Source: Mannheimia haemolytica (GTDB taxonomy: Bacteria; Pseudomonadota; Gammaproteobacteria; Enterobacterales; Pasteurellaceae). From it: DNA of 64,000 nt. The position numbers were made by a program, and so were the translations under genes. Shown here piece by piece: positions 39,009 to 49,946 of the stretch (position 1 is the stretch's first letter; each line of letters begins with the position of its first letter). The DNA is taken from contig NZ_SMAC01000016.1 in NCBI RefSeq assembly GCF_004342115.1, forward strand, positions 1 to 64,000, given 5' to 3'. Under the pieces are notes generated by a model, which ran no database searches, was not told the DNA's origin, and saw only the letters and a list, made by a program, of their open reading frames with translations.

Positions 39009-39100
39009 TGGGAATGCTGAATTAAAACGATACTATTAAGGGAACCGAATTCCCTGTAGAATAGTGATTTATTAAAATTTTATTAATCGATTAAAGAATT

Positions 39101-39688
39101 ATGAGCCGTACTAAAAAAACACGCCGCATTACTGATATTATGCCAGCAAGAAAAGCCGATAAACCAGCGAAGCCAACACCTAAATTAGGTGGCGGCAAAA
39201 AATTGAAACTCACTCGTTATGAGTTAGATGTGTTAGCCCGTGAGGAAAAACGTAAGCGTAAACATAAAGGCTTGCCGACAGGCTCACGCAATGCTGATCC
39301 GGCAGAGCAGAAAAAAGCAGTGGTGAAAGAGGTGAAAGATCCGCGTATCGGTAGCCGTAAAAAAGTGCCGTTAATGGTGGAATTTGTGAACCAGCCGGAA
39401 AAAGGGCGGACGATTAAGGCTGTGCCGGTTGAGCCAATCAAACCAACGCTTTCACCGGAACAAGAGCTGGAGCAGTTAGAAAATAACGAATGTTTAAATC
39501 AGTTGTTAGATGATTTGGAAGCGGGCAAAACCTTATCCGCAGAAGATCAGAAATTTATGAATGAGTGTTTAGATCGCATTGATGAATTAATGACTGAGCT
39601 TGGCATCGAATATGAAGATGAAGAGGGCGATAATGGTGATGCGTTATTACGCCAATTCGAAACGATGGATATTAATAAATTCCGCTAG
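39101..39688 (+). CDS. yihI: Der GTPase-activating protein YihI
   Basis: 195 residues. A basic, Lys/Arg/Pro-rich N-terminal half ([22 protein letters not shown]) is followed by an acidic helical C-terminal half. YihI stimulates the GTPase Der and so modulates 50S ribosome assembly. The layout and GLPTGSR motif match the family. Ten bases separate it from the DUF2489 gene. Confidence 0.88.
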   Translation: MSRTKKTRRITDIMPARKADKPAKPTPKLGGGKKLKLTRYELDVLAREEKRKRKHKGLPTGSRNADPAEQKKAVVKEVKDPRIGSRKKVPLMVEFVNQPEKGRTIKAVPVEPIKPTLSPEQELEQLENNECLNQLLDDLEAGKTLSAEDQKFMNECLDRIDELMTELGIEYEDEEGDNGDALLRQFETMDINKFR

Positions 39689-39698
39689 GTAGCCGATT

Positions 39699-40169
39699 AT
39701 GATGCTAAGAATATTCCTGATGGTGCTTGCCGCTTTGATTTTAATTTCGCTGGGCGGGTATGCACTGCACTTAATGCTGAAAGTGCGAGCTCAGAAAAAG
39801 CACGAACAAGCACTGATTGAACAGGCAAAGCAAGCACAAAAAGATCGTTATATTCGGATTTTAGACAGCATTGAAGTTATTGCTCGGGCAATGATTTCCG
39901 AACAGTGCGATTTTTCGGAAGGCGTTTTACGTTTAAAACCGCTATTAGATGTTCTCGGCAGAAAATTAAGCGACTATACGGCGATGTGGGCGTTGTATGG
40001 CGTGGTGGAAAATATGCCGATTTTAGATGAACGCAAAAATTTAAAACGTAACGAAAGAATGAAGTTGGATTTAGAGCGGGAAGCAAAAGAAGCGGAGCTT
40101 GAATCAGACATCAAAAATGAGTGTTACCAATTATTAAAAGATATTGAAGAAATGAGAAAGGCAATCTAA
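39699..40169 (+). CDS. DUF2489 membrane-anchored protein
   Basis: 156 residues: one N-terminal membrane helix (residues 4-24), then a charged helical cytoplasmic domain with RYIRILDSIEVIARAMISEQCDFSEGVLRL-type segments that match DUF2489. It lies between yihI and hemN and overlaps the hemN start (TAATG). This yihI-DUF2489-hemN order is common in gammaproteobacteria from memory. Function unknown. Confidence 0.75.
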   Translation: MMLRIFLMVLAALILISLGGYALHLMLKVRAQKKHEQALIEQAKQAQKDRYIRILDSIEVIARAMISEQCDFSEGVLRLKPLLDVLGRKLSDYTAMWALYGVVENMPILDERKNLKRNERMKLDLEREAKEAELESDIKNECYQLLKDIEEMRKAI

Positions 40170-41536
40170 TGTCAGAAATTATTTGGGATTTAGCCCTTAT
40201 TCAAAAATATAACCATTCAGGGCCTCGTTATACCTCTTACCCAACAGCGTTGGAGTTTAACGAAAATTACACCAATGAAGATTTTATTCGTGCTGCAGCT
40301 CGTTACCCTGAGCGTCCGCTTTCGCTTTATGTGCATATTCCGTTTTGCCATAAACTTTGCTATTTCTGTGGCTGTAATAAAGTGATTACTCGTCATCGCC
40401 ATAAAGTTGAAATTTATTTAGATTATTTAGAGCGTGAAATTAAAACTCGCGCACCTCTGTTTCAAAATCGTTTAGTGACCCAAATACACTGGGGCGGCGG
40501 TACGCCGACTTATTTAGACGAAGATCAATCGGCACGTTTAATGCAAATGCTACGAGCCAATTTGGATGTGAGCGATGATGCGGAAATCAGCATTGAAATG
40601 GATCCGCGTGAAATCGAATTAAGTATGTTGGATCACCTGCGTGCTATCGGTTTTAACCGTCTGAGTATGGGTATTCAGGATTTCGATAAAGAAGTGCAAC
40701 GTTTGGTGAATCGTGAGCAAGATGAAGAGTTTATTTTTGCCTTGATGAAACGGGCAAAAGAACTTGGTTTTGTTTCAACTAATGTGGATTTGATTTACGG
40801 CTTACCAAAACAGAATGTGGAAAGCTTTATGTACACCTTGCAACGTGTAGTAGAGTTAAACCCTGATCGTATGAGCGTATTTAACTATGCTCACTTGCCA
40901 AGCCGTTTTGCTGCACAAGTGAAAATTAAAGAAGAGTTGTTGCCGGCTCCGGAAACTAAATTGACCATTTTGCAAAATTCCATCGAATTTTTAGGCAAAA
41001 ATGGCTATAAGTTTATCGGTATGGATCACTTTGCCAAACCTGATGACGAGTTAGCCATTGCACAAGAAAAAGGCATTTTACACCGTAACTTCCAAGGCTA
41101 TACCACTCAAGAAGAGTGTGATTTATTGGGAATGGGCGTATCGGCAATCAGCTTACTCGGCGATACTTACGCTCAAAACCGCAAAGAATTACAACAATAC
41201 TATGCTGATGTTGAAACCAACGGCATTGCGTTGCATAAAGGCATTGCTTTAAGCCAAGATGATTGCATTCGCCGTGATGTGATAAAAGCCTTGATTTGTA
41301 ATTTCAAATTAGATTTTGCTACTATCGAAAAGCAATATGGCATTGATTTTAAACGCTATTTTGCTGAAGATTTAGCTTTCTTAGCGCCGTTGGCGGAAGA
41401 TGAATTATTAACGATGAATGACGACAGCATTGTGGTTTCTCCACGAGGGCGTTTATTGATCCGTAATATTTGCTTATGTTTTGATGTTTATTCAAGACAA
41501 TTAGCGAGAAGACAGCAGTTTTCCCGTATTATTTAA
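40169..41536 (+). CDS. hemN: Oxygen-independent coproporphyrinogen III oxidase
   Basis: 455 residues, radical SAM enzyme that decarboxylates two propionates of coproporphyrinogen III to protoporphyrinogen IX without oxygen. The cluster cysteines are in [17 protein letters not shown] (CxxxCxxC plus a following Cys). The Gly-rich [10 protein letters not shown] motif is also intact. Length and the N-terminal [14 protein letters not shown] identify true HemN rather than HemW. A convergent uptake-word hairpin follows. Confidence 0.96.
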   Translation: MSEIIWDLALIQKYNHSGPRYTSYPTALEFNENYTNEDFIRAAARYPERPLSLYVHIPFCHKLCYFCGCNKVITRHRHKVEIYLDYLEREIKTRAPLFQNRLVTQIHWGGGTPTYLDEDQSARLMQMLRANLDVSDDAEISIEMDPREIELSMLDHLRAIGFNRLSMGIQDFDKEVQRLVNREQDEEFIFALMKRAKELGFVSTNVDLIYGLPKQNVESFMYTLQRVVELNPDRMSVFNYAHLPSRFAAQVKIKEELLPAPETKLTILQNSIEFLGKNGYKFIGMDHFAKPDDELAIAQEKGILHRNFQGYTTQEECDLLGMGVSAISLLGDTYAQNRKELQQYYADVETNGIALHKGIALSQDDCIRRDVIKALICNFKLDFATIEKQYGIDFKRYFAEDLAFLAPLAEDELLTMNDDSIVVSPRGRLLIRNICLCFDVYSRQLARRQQFSRII

Positions 41537-41540
41537 TGAG

Positions 41541-41587
41541 CAAGCGGTCGATTTTGGTAAAAAATTTGCAAAAACAGACCGCTTGTT
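41541..41587 (+). terminator. Convergent uptake-word hairpin after hemN
   Basis: CAAGCGGTC (41541-41549) and GACCGCTTG (41577-41585) pair across 27 bases, with AATTT/AAATT-like inner pairing. It lies between hemN and lptD, likely a weak terminator. Confidence 0.55.
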
Positions 41588-41609
41588 CCCGGCTTATAAA
41601 GGAAAAATG

Positions 41610-43943
41610 ATGAAACAGCGTTATAGCTTACTTTCTCTTGCTGTGATGGCAGCTTGTTATAGCAACAGTGCCGCAGCTGATTTAAAGCAACAATGTTTAC
41701 TTGGCGTGCCGCATTTTCAGGGCGAAGTGGTAGAAGGTGATCAACTTAGAATGCCTGTTACCATTGAGTCAGACAGTGCGGTGATTAACCAACCGCGTGA
41801 TGCCACCTACACCGGTGATGTGACCATCAAGCAAGGCAACCGCTCGATTTGGGCAGAGCAGGTGCGGGTTGAGCAAGATGGCGAAAATGCCCGTATGGCG
41901 TATTTGCAGGGTAATTTTAACTACCAAGATAATTTGATTCAGGCAACCGGTGCGGATGCGACTATTAATTTGCTATCTAAAGATGCGAATTTAACTAACG
42001 CCAACTACCAATTAGTCGGCAGACAAGGGCGTGGCACGGCAGAATCCGGCGAGTTTGGCAACAGCAAACGTACGTTGAAAAACGCCAGTTTCACTTCGTG
42101 CTTACCAAATGATAATTCGTGGCAAATTGAAGCGAATGAAATGATTCAGCACGTTGATGAAGAATATGCTGAAATGTGGCACGCCCGTTTTAAAGTGCTG
42201 GGAATGCCGGTATTTTATTCGCCTTACTTACAATTTCCGATTGGCGACCGCCGCCGTAGTGGGTTATTAATTCCAAGTTTTGAGCGTTCAAGCAAAAACG
42301 GCTGGACATATTCGCAACCGTTTTATTGGAATATCGCACCGAATATGGACTCGACCATCACTCCAACTTACTATTCACGCCGTGGTTGGCAAATCAGCCC
42401 GGAATTTCGTTATTTAACGAAAATCGGGCAAGGCTTAGTGGCAACCGAATATATGGCGAAAGATCGTTTAAGCGAGTACCAACCGGGAAATGATGATCGT
42501 AAACGCTATTTATTCCACTGGCGTCACGCAATGAGTTTTTTAACCGATTGGCGTTTCTCGGTCGATTACACCAAAGTGAGCGACAGACGTTATTTCTCTG
42601 ATTTTGATTCGGATTATGGTAGCAGTACTGATGGCTATGCGACGCAGAATTTTAAATTAGGCTACTATCAGCCGAATTATAATATCTCAATTTCAGGTAA
42701 AAAATTCCAAACCTTCGATGAGTTGGATATCGGGCCTTATCGCGTTCTGCCACAAATTGATTTTAACTATTATAAAAACGATCTAATTAAAGGCGGAGAT
42801 TTCAAATTCTTTGCCCAAGCAGCCCGTTTTGAAAATGATAGTAAATTAATGCCAAAAGCGTGGCGTTTCCACGCTGAGCCAACACTGAATTTCCCATTAG
42901 CGAACCGCTATGGTAGCTTAAATTTAGAAACCAAGCTCTATGCAACCTACTATCAACAAACGAAAGGTAGTGAGAGTACGGAAGAAATTAAGAAAAGTGT
43001 AAGTCGTGTACTGCCACAGATTAAGCTCGATTTTAAAACCGTGTTGGAATCCGATAAACAGCTTTTCTCTGGCTATACTCAAACGCTTGAGCCTCGGGTG
43101 CAATATATTTATCGCCCATATAAGGATCAAAGCGATATTGGCTCGAAAGCACATCGAAGTGTGAGCTTAGGCTATGACTCTGCATTATTGCAAAACGACT
43201 ATTTCTCACTGTTTAATGACAGACGTTATAGCGGTTTAGATCGTATTTCGTCAGCAAATTTAGTCACTGCAGGTGGCACAACCCGTTTCTTTAAAGAGGC
43301 AACCGGTGAAGAGGTGTTTAATTTCAGCTTAGGACAAACTTATTATATAAGCCCGTCTAAAATTGATGATACCTCAGATAACAGCACTAAAGGTCATACG
43401 ACTTCATGGGCAGCGGAATCTAACTGGAAATTCCATAAGAATTGGAATTGGCATGGTAGCTATCAATATGATACTCGTTTAAACCAAACGGCGTTAGCGA
43501 ATATGTCATTGCAATACAAACCACAGTCAGACAAATTGATTCAGCTTAATTACCGCTATGCAAGTAAAGATTACATCAATCAAAACTTGAACACGAATAA
43601 GTATGGGCAATCCATTAAACAAGTGGGCGGTGTGCTAGGTTGGGAATTAACCGATAAAGTGTCGGTAATGACCAGTTATTACCACGACCTTGCATTGAAA
43701 AAACCGGTGGAAGGGCAAATTTCGCTTAACTACAACACTTGCTGTTGGGCGGCAAATGTGTATGTGGCTCGCCGCTTAGTTTCAACGCCGGTAGGTTCAT
43801 CTGATACGATCAATGATTTCTACTATGACAATAAATTCGGCATTAACTTTGAGCTACGCTTTGGCACAAACTACAGCAATGGTGTAACCCGTATGCTAAA
43901 ACGAGGTATTATTCCTTACACCGAGCCGTATGGCATTAATTAA
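41610..43943 (+). CDS. lptD: LPS assembly protein LptD
   Basis: 777 residues from the second of two adjacent ATGs, 6 bases after AAAGGA. A signal peptide is followed by an N-terminal jellyroll LptA-like domain (about 45-200) and a large 26-strand-type barrel. Cysteines for the inter-domain disulfides are present: one in LKQQCLLG, one in TSCLPND, and a pair in [11 protein letters not shown]. With the lipoprotein LptE it inserts LPS into the outer leaflet. It is a single gene ending before a strong terminator. Confidence 0.95.
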   Translation: MKQRYSLLSLAVMAACYSNSAAADLKQQCLLGVPHFQGEVVEGDQLRMPVTIESDSAVINQPRDATYTGDVTIKQGNRSIWAEQVRVEQDGENARMAYLQGNFNYQDNLIQATGADATINLLSKDANLTNANYQLVGRQGRGTAESGEFGNSKRTLKNASFTSCLPNDNSWQIEANEMIQHVDEEYAEMWHARFKVLGMPVFYSPYLQFPIGDRRRSGLLIPSFERSSKNGWTYSQPFYWNIAPNMDSTITPTYYSRRGWQISPEFRYLTKIGQGLVATEYMAKDRLSEYQPGNDDRKRYLFHWRHAMSFLTDWRFSVDYTKVSDRRYFSDFDSDYGSSTDGYATQNFKLGYYQPNYNISISGKKFQTFDELDIGPYRVLPQIDFNYYKNDLIKGGDFKFFAQAARFENDSKLMPKAWRFHAEPTLNFPLANRYGSLNLETKLYATYYQQTKGSESTEEIKKSVSRVLPQIKLDFKTVLESDKQLFSGYTQTLEPRVQYIYRPYKDQSDIGSKAHRSVSLGYDSALLQNDYFSLFNDRRYSGLDRISSANLVTAGGTTRFFKEATGEEVFNFSLGQTYYISPSKIDDTSDNSTKGHTTSWAAESNWKFHKNWNWHGSYQYDTRLNQTALANMSLQYKPQSDKLIQLNYRYASKDYINQNLNTNKYGQSIKQVGGVLGWELTDKVSVMTSYYHDLALKKPVEGQISLNYNTCCWAANVYVARRLVSTPVGSSDTINDFYYDNKFGINFELRFGTNYSNGVTRMLKRGIIPYTEPYGIN

Positions 43944-43971
43944 CAAAGTAAAAACAAATAAGTAAAAATAC

Positions 43972-44007
43972 AAATCGGGGCGAAAAATATTTGCCCCGAT
44001 TTTTTTA
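43972..44007. terminator. Terminator between lptD and ppc
   Basis: AAATCGGGGC (43972-43981) and GCCCCGATTT (43993-44002) form a 10-bp stem followed by a T run. A convergent uptake-word pair (44020-44027 and 44066-44073) follows on the ppc side. Confidence 0.9.
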
Positions 44008-44084
44008 TATTTGGCTGATAAGCGGTTAAATTCTGTTGGAATTTTGCAAATCTTCCGCTAAATTCAACCGCTTGCCATCGAAAC

Positions 44085-46724
44085 TTAACCTGTATTTCGC
44101 ATACCTGCGGCAATACCTGTGATGGTGATCATCAATGCTTGCTCTAGTACAGGATCAGCATTTTCACCTTGTTTGCGAATCCTATCTAACAATTCTACCT
44201 GAAGTAGATTGAGCGGATCGGTATAAATATTGCGTAGTGCAATCGATTCTGCGATCCAAGGTAAATCGGCCATTAATTGTCCATCGTGAGCCAGTGCAAG
44301 TACGGTTTTAAGATCAGCCTGTAGTTGCGTACGCAACATATTGCCTAAACGGTGTAGTTTTGGCTCGACTAGGCGTTGGTCGTAATATTCCGCCAGCCAA
44401 ATATCAGCTTTACTAAATACCATTTCCAGCATTCCGATACGGGTCGAGAAAAACGGCCATTCGTTACACATTTCTTTTAGTAAGGTTTCATTACCTTCAT
44501 CAATCAACTGTTGCAATGCTTGCCCTGCACCTAACCAAGCAGGTAGCATTAAGCGGTTTTGCATCCAAGCGAAAATCCAAGGAATTGCACGCAAACTATC
44601 CACTCCGCCTTTTGGATTACGTTTTGCAGGGCGTGAGCCAAGCGGCAGACGGGAAAGTTCTTGCTCTGGTGTAGCAGAGCGGAAATACGGTACGAAGTCT
44701 AGCTCGCCACGCACCATATCACGGTAAATTTGGTAAGAAATATCGGAGGCTTTTGCTAGCACATCTCGCCATTGCTGCTTTGGCTCCGGTGGTGGGAAAA
44801 TATTCGCTTCTAAAATCGCACTGGCATAGAGTTCTAAACTTTCAACTGCCACGGCAGGTAAGCCTAATTTAAAGCGGATCATTTCTCCTTGTTCGGTCAC
44901 TCGTAAGCCATTTTTGAGTGAGCGAGGTGGCTGAGAAAGTAAGGCTGCGTGAGCCGGTGCGCCACCACGCCCGATAGTACCACCACGACCGTGGAATAAG
45001 GTTAATTCAATATTATATTTTTCACATAAATTAACCAGAGCTTCTTGCGCCCGATATTGCGCCCAGCCGGCAGCAAGCATTCCGGCATCTTTGGCGGAAT
45101 CAGAGTAGCCGATCATAATCATTTGGTAATTGTTGATGACGCCACGATACCAGCCGATATTAAATAAATCGGTCATCACTTTTTCACTATGATCTAAATC
45201 GCCTAGCGTTTCAAATAATGGGGCAACCGGAATAGTAAATTTGCACCCCGCCTCTTTGAGTAAAAGGTGAACCGAGAGTACATCAGAGGCCTCTCTTGCC
45301 ATTGAAATGACATAGGCTGAAATGACACCTTCAGGTTGCTCGGCAACAATTTTACAAGTGTCTAACACTTCTTTAGTTTCAGGGCTTGGAGTCCAGTTGG
45401 TTGGAATCAATGGGCGGCGAGAACTGAGTTCACGCACTAAGAATGCCTGTTTATCATCTTCCGTCCAGTGAGCATAATCGCCTAAGCCGATATAGCGGGT
45501 AATTTCTGCAATCGCCATTTCGTGGCGGGTACTTTCTTGGCGAATATCTAAGCGTGATAAACCTAAACCAAAACAGTTTATACGACGTAAGCAATCTAGT
45601 AATGCACCATTTGCAATAATTCGCATACCACAGGCTTGTAATGACTCATAGCAATCAAAAAGCGGTTCCCACAATTGCTGATCTGAAGTTAAAATGTCAC
45701 TTTCATCAATAGTTGAAATTTTACCTTCCAATAATTCCGCATAGTAAATTTCGGTATTAATTAATTTCTGGCGTAATACTTTTAGTAATACGCGATATGG
45801 CTCTAAATGGTTGCCATATTTAGCACGAAATGCAGGGGTACACTGTGTAATCGATAATTCTTCAGCAAGATTTTTAATATCTTGTAAGAACAATTCCGTG
45901 GCTTTCCAACGGTTCATTCTTAATACACGGCGAGTTGTTTCTGCCGTGACGAACGGGTTACCGTCACGGTCTCCGCCCATCCAAGAAGAAAAACGGACAG
46001 GGGCTAAATTTACCGGATATTGCACACCAAAGTGTTTTTCTAAATAGAAGTTAAGCTGACGGCAAAATTCCGGCACGGCTTTCCATAAACTATTTTCAAT
46101 GACTGCCATACCGCCTTTGGCTTCATCAACAGGGGTTGGGCGTTGGGTTCTGATTTCATTAGTATGCCAAGCAAGGGCAATCAGTTGCATTAAACGGCGC
46201 TTGATTTTATAGCTTTCTGCCTCAGTTAAATCATCATGTTCCAACAAATTCAAACATTTATTGATTTCAACGTGTTTATGCCCCAGCGAACGGCGGGTTA
46301 CTTCCGTTGGGTGAGCTGTTAGCACTAAATCAATCATTAGGCTTTCCACGGTTTTAATCACTTTTTCAACGGGGATATTTTGTGATTTTAGACGAAGGAA
46401 CAGAGAGTCTAATGAGCGACTACCAAGTGATTCATCAATATGATGGCGAGAAACAGTTTGATGTTGTTCAGCAATATTTGTTAGATTTAGAAAATGGCTA
46501 AATGCACGTGCAACGGGTAAGACATCATCGTTAGAAATATTGGCTAATTTATCTAATAGCTGTTCACGGGCGTTTTCATCGCCGGCACGAGAATTGCGAG
46601 ATAACACACGAATGCTTTCGATGAGTTCTAGAATGTAATTTCCTTGCGCATCACGAATCGTTTCTCCCAAAAATTCACCTAACATATGGATATTATGCTG
46701 AATTGTTGAATATTGCTGGTTCAT
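44085..46724 (-). CDS. ppc: Phosphoenolpyruvate carboxylase
   Basis: 879 residues, full length. It carboxylates phosphoenolpyruvate to oxaloacetate to refill the TCA pathway. Catalytic His in [13 protein letters not shown] near residue 138, [15 protein letters not shown], and the [14 protein letters not shown] loop are intact, and the C-terminus ends GMRNTG as usual. It stands alone, divergent from the FKBP gene across 136-169 bases depending on the FKBP start. Confidence 0.97.
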   Translation of the reverse strand: MNQQYSTIQHNIHMLGEFLGETIRDAQGNYILELIESIRVLSRNSRAGDENAREQLLDKLANISNDDVLPVARAFSHFLNLTNIAEQHQTVSRHHIDESLGSRSLDSLFLRLKSQNIPVEKVIKTVESLMIDLVLTAHPTEVTRRSLGHKHVEINKCLNLLEHDDLTEAESYKIKRRLMQLIALAWHTNEIRTQRPTPVDEAKGGMAVIENSLWKAVPEFCRQLNFYLEKHFGVQYPVNLAPVRFSSWMGGDRDGNPFVTAETTRRVLRMNRWKATELFLQDIKNLAEELSITQCTPAFRAKYGNHLEPYRVLLKVLRQKLINTEIYYAELLEGKISTIDESDILTSDQQLWEPLFDCYESLQACGMRIIANGALLDCLRRINCFGLGLSRLDIRQESTRHEMAIAEITRYIGLGDYAHWTEDDKQAFLVRELSSRRPLIPTNWTPSPETKEVLDTCKIVAEQPEGVISAYVISMAREASDVLSVHLLLKEAGCKFTIPVAPLFETLGDLDHSEKVMTDLFNIGWYRGVINNYQMIMIGYSDSAKDAGMLAAGWAQYRAQEALVNLCEKYNIELTLFHGRGGTIGRGGAPAHAALLSQPPRSLKNGLRVTEQGEMIRFKLGLPAVAVESLELYASAILEANIFPPPEPKQQWRDVLAKASDISYQIYRDMVRGELDFVPYFRSATPEQELSRLPLGSRPAKRNPKGGVDSLRAIPWIFAWMQNRLMLPAWLGAGQALQQLIDEGNETLLKEMCNEWPFFSTRIGMLEMVFSKADIWLAEYYDQRLVEPKLHRLGNMLRTQLQADLKTVLALAHDGQLMADLPWIAESIALRNIYTDPLNLLQVELLDRIRKQGENADPVLEQALMITITGIAAGMRNTG

Positions 46725-46893
46725 AAAAAATTCCTATGGTAAACATAAATTAAATTAGGTCTAAATATGCCGAAAATCGCTGAAAATAGCAAATAGATTT
46801 AATTTAATTTTTGAATTAAATGATAAAACGCAAAAAATAGCTGTCTATGGTAGGGATAATATGAAATCTTTTATAGAAGATGGGGGAAATAGA

Positions 46894-47298
46894 ATGAAGC
46901 AGATTTATGCTTTAGGTTTGGCATTCATTGTCGCTAGTGTAAGTTTATTATCTACTAAAGTACAGGCAAATCAAGCGTATCAAACTACTAAGCAAGGCTT
47001 GCAATATAAGGAGCTTAAAGCAGGCAGCGGCAAAAAACCAACACTAAATGATGAAGTGGAGGTGCGTTTTACTTCTTATAATGATAAAGGGGAAGTGTTT
47101 GAAGGGACGTTTAATCAAGTGCCAGTAATTTTGCCTATCAGAGAAATGTTTTCCGGCTTACAGCAAGGATTATTGCTTATGCCGGTAGGCTCTGTATATG
47201 AGTTTAATATTCCGGCTCACCTAGGTTACCAAGAAGAGGGCAGTAGAGCTAAGAAAGCTGCGTTATATCGGATAGAACTACTTAGAATTAATCCTTAA
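46894..47298 (+). CDS. Secreted FKBP-type peptidyl-prolyl isomerase
   Basis: 134 residues from the ATG at 46894, preceded by GGGGGAA; an 11-codon longer frame lacks a site. A signal peptide ends near VQANQA, so it is periplasmic. One FKBP domain: TTKQGLQYKELKAGSGKKP, FEGTFNQVPVILPI, GLQQGLLLMPVGSVYEF and a terminal YRIELLRI strand. It lacks the N-terminal dimerisation domain of FkpA and Mip. The usual GTL/DG residues are partly replaced (EGTFNQ), so isomerase activity may be reduced. Confidence 0.82.
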   Translation: MKQIYALGLAFIVASVSLLSTKVQANQAYQTTKQGLQYKELKAGSGKKPTLNDEVEVRFTSYNDKGEVFEGTFNQVPVILPIREMFSGLQQGLLLMPVGSVYEFNIPAHLGYQEEGSRAKKAALYRIELLRINP

Positions 47299-47350
47299 AC
47301 TCAGAAAACCTATATAGAAAAAGCATTTTACAAATTTTTCCCTAAATTCA

Positions 47351-47385
47351 ACCGCTTGCATATTACTACAAGCGGTATTTTTCTG
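47351..47385. terminator. Convergent uptake-word terminator
   Basis: ACCGCTTG (47351-47358) and CAAGCGGT (47369-47376), 10-base loop, followed by ATTTTTC, between the FKBP gene and the convergent DUF2877 gene. It marks the border between core genes and the allantoin island. Confidence 0.65.
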
Positions 47386-47456
47386 CCTAAATAACGCTAG
47401 TTGCTCGTCACATTTTTAAATTCAACTGCTTTATTACGTCAAAAAGCCAAACACAT

Positions 47457-48320
47457 TCAGGTGATGATGGATTTTTTTAATAGCCATTTACAAGCATGGT
47501 ATATCCCGAAAAGTGTATCCATTCCGGAAGAATGCCCTATATTTTCAAAACGTTGTGCTAATAGGCAGAAATCCTCTTGACGTTGTTGTGTGTGATTAAA
47601 GAAGCTCAAAATAGGGGCGGAAAATTGTTGTTGCAATGCACAATCTAAAAAACGGCGACTAATCGCATTAGTATTATCTAAATGTTGTCGGAGTTTTTGG
47701 GTTAGTGTTTGGTAAAATGCTGTCTGAGTTTGAGTAAAATATTGAAATGTGGCAATAAAACCGCATAGAAAATCATCGCCACTTGGCGTGAGACCAATAC
47801 CAAGCCCAATAAGTTTGGTGAAATATTCCGTTGATTTTTCTAATTCGCCTAGTTGATAAAGATCCTCAGCTTGAACTAAATATTGCTTGAATGCACGGAG
47901 TAGTATATCGTTAATACTGTTTTGTAATAATAAATTCAGTCCTTTGGCATTCGACTTTTGCAAGATTTTTTGCGCAAGATTTGCATACCAAACCACATTG
48001 TTTGGTGAAAAAGAAGTGCAAGCGGTTAATTTTGAAGAAAAAATTGCATCATTTGAATAATGTAAATTGAGCCGATAAGGTTGGTTAGGTTGGAATGAGA
48101 GTTGTTGAAATTTTGTTATTGAGAAATCTGTGATTAGACTGATCGGTGAAAGCTCACTTTCTTTCGGCTGTAATGTAAAAATCTGATTATTAATCAATAA
48201 ATTAATAGTTTTATTGTAACGAGAGTGAAGCATTACAATAGGTGCAGCTTCTATTGCATTTTGAGCGTACAGAGTGGTTTTTAAAATAGGGATGTTTATT
48301 ATTTGCTCTTTTATGGTCAT
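47457..48320 (-). CDS. allH: DUF2877 protein, AllH/YlbF-like oxamate carbamoyltransferase subunit
   Basis: 287 residues. The DUF2877 hallmarks GLGIGLTPSGDDFLCGF (near residue 175) and GHSSGMDTLFGI (near 265) are clear. In E. coli the corresponding ylbF lies with fdrA and ylbE, and recent work assigns the three products to oxamate carbamoyltransferase (AllF, AllG, AllH); this is from memory. Here allH is divergent from allB, 124 bases away, and separated from the fdrA-ylbE fusion by about 6 kb, but within the same island. The first 150 residues are more divergent. Confidence 0.75.
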   Translation of the reverse strand: MTIKEQIINIPILKTTLYAQNAIEAAPIVMLHSRYNKTINLLINNQIFTLQPKESELSPISLITDFSITKFQQLSFQPNQPYRLNLHYSNDAIFSSKLTACTSFSPNNVVWYANLAQKILQKSNAKGLNLLLQNSINDILLRAFKQYLVQAEDLYQLGELEKSTEYFTKLIGLGIGLTPSGDDFLCGFIATFQYFTQTQTAFYQTLTQKLRQHLDNTNAISRRFLDCALQQQFSAPILSFFNHTQQRQEDFCLLAQRFENIGHSSGMDTLFGIYHACKWLLKKSIIT

Positions 48321-48444
48321 TCTGTAAAATACCTATTGATTTGTAGTAACTTTATTGATTAGTATACTTGCAAAGTTGAAATACGATTCCACATTTTTTA
48401 TTTTCCTTTCAAACCATTAAAAGTCAATAAAAAGAAGGTTTATT

Positions 48445-49851
48445 ATGTATGATTTAATCGTTAAAAACGGTCAATTAGTTACACCTGATAGAATTTATCC
48501 TGCCACTATTGCGGTAAAAGAGGGTAAATTTGCCGGTTTTTTAGCGCCGGACATTGAAATCCAAGCGAAAGAAGTGGTTGATGCCAAGGGGCATTTGGTT
48601 TATCCGGGTATTATCGATTGCCACGCTCACTTAAATGAACCGGGTTTTGATTATCGTGAAGATTTTGAAACAGGCTCTCGTGCAGCTGTAGCAGCAGGTT
48701 GTACAACCTTAATTGATATGCCACTTAATAATGATCCTTCTTTAATTAACAAAGACGTTTTTAAACTTAAACACGACAACGTGAGTAAGCATTCCTTTAT
48801 TGATTTTGCCCTTTGGGGCGGCATTGTGGGGGATTATGATGATAGCCCGAACTCCATTAAAAGTAATTCCGCTGATCTTGTTGAGCTTGAAGCTTGCGGC
48901 GTAGCTGCTTTTAAAGGATTTACCTGCCCAAATGGGGATTTATTTCCAACTGTTAATTTAGGGAACGTACGCAAAGCGTTAGAGATCTTAAAGCCGTTTA
49001 ATGCCTTATCGGGCTTTCACTGTGAAGAATATGGTCAAGTAAAAGAGCGTGTGAAAGAGGCAAAAGCGAAAATAGGCTTAACCAATCAGGAAAAAATCCG
49101 TGAATTTTTAGATGCTCACGATGTGTGGGTAGAGTTTGTGGCAACAAAAAATATCATTGATATGTCCCGTGCCACAGGTGGACGAGTGCATATTTGCCAC
49201 GTTACACACCCAATGGTGGCTCAGTTGGTTAAAGATGCGATTTACGAAGGTTTGCCAGTGTCTGGTGAAACTTGCCCACATTATTTAGGTTTTACCGAAG
49301 ATTTTGTGTTTGAAAAAGGTGGCCCTGCGAAATGTACGCCGCCGCTTCGTAAAAAAGAGGATATGGAAAAACTGTGGGATTATGTGATTGATGGTACGCT
49401 TTCTTGCGTGGGTAGCGATCACTCTCCAGCAGCCGATGAAGAAAAAAATAATGACACTCACGATATTTGGGAGGCTTGGGGTGGTTTAAATGGTATTCAG
49501 TTTTTCCTGCCGATGATGTTTGATATGGTCGTGCATCAACGTAAACTCAGTCCAAGTTTAATTGCCAAAGTAATGGGTGTGAATCCAGCAAAACTATTTG
49601 GTTTATATGGTCGTAAAGGGGCTTTTGAAATCGGTTTTGATGCGGATATTGTGATTGTTGATCCAGAAAAACCGTGGAAAGTAGAACAAGAAAAACTCTT
49701 TACCAAGGGGCACGTTACCTGCTTCAACGGCTTAGAGGGCAAAGGTGCGGCAACGCATACTTTCATTCGTGGTCGTTTAGTTGCGGAAAACGGTATGTAC
49801 AAACAAGATGCGATAGGCTATGGAGAGTTTATTCGTCCAGTCAAACGCTAG
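48445..49851 (+). CDS. allB: Allantoinase-like amidohydrolase, copy 1
   Basis: 468 residues, cyclic amidohydrolase of the dihydroorotase/hydantoinase/allantoinase group. Metal ligands: DCHAHLNEPG (HxH near residue 59), a carboxylatable Lys in AAFKGFTCPNG, His in SGFHCEEYG and HICHVTHP, and Asp in GSDHSPAADEE. Allantoinase opens the allantoin ring to allantoate. AGAAGG precedes the ATG. It is followed by an NCS1 permease, the same gene pair as at 61.6-64 kb. A hydantoinase or dihydropyrimidinase activity cannot be excluded, but the neighbours favour allantoin. Confidence 0.88.
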   Translation: MYDLIVKNGQLVTPDRIYPATIAVKEGKFAGFLAPDIEIQAKEVVDAKGHLVYPGIIDCHAHLNEPGFDYREDFETGSRAAVAAGCTTLIDMPLNNDPSLINKDVFKLKHDNVSKHSFIDFALWGGIVGDYDDSPNSIKSNSADLVELEACGVAAFKGFTCPNGDLFPTVNLGNVRKALEILKPFNALSGFHCEEYGQVKERVKEAKAKIGLTNQEKIREFLDAHDVWVEFVATKNIIDMSRATGGRVHICHVTHPMVAQLVKDAIYEGLPVSGETCPHYLGFTEDFVFEKGGPAKCTPPLRKKEDMEKLWDYVIDGTLSCVGSDHSPAADEEKNNDTHDIWEAWGGLNGIQFFLPMMFDMVVHQRKLSPSLIAKVMGVNPAKLFGLYGRKGAFEIGFDADIVIVDPEKPWKVEQEKLFTKGHVTCFNGLEGKGAATHTFIRGRLVAENGMYKQDAIGYGEFIRPVKR

Positions 49852-49856
49852 AATTT

Positions 49857-49905
49857 AAGTGCGGTCAATTTTTCAAAAATATCTGAAAAAATGACCGCTC
49901 TTTTA
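49857..49905 (+). terminator. Hairpin built on a Haemophilus-type uptake word
   Basis: AAGTGCGGTCA (49857-49867) is the H. influenzae-type uptake core, unlike the ACAAGCGGT words elsewhere in the window. GCGGTCA pairs with TGACCGC (49892-49898), followed by TCTTTTATT. It ends allB. Confidence 0.7.
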
Positions 49906-49946
49906 TTATCATAAAAATAAAACAATGTTATTACAGGAGAGACACA

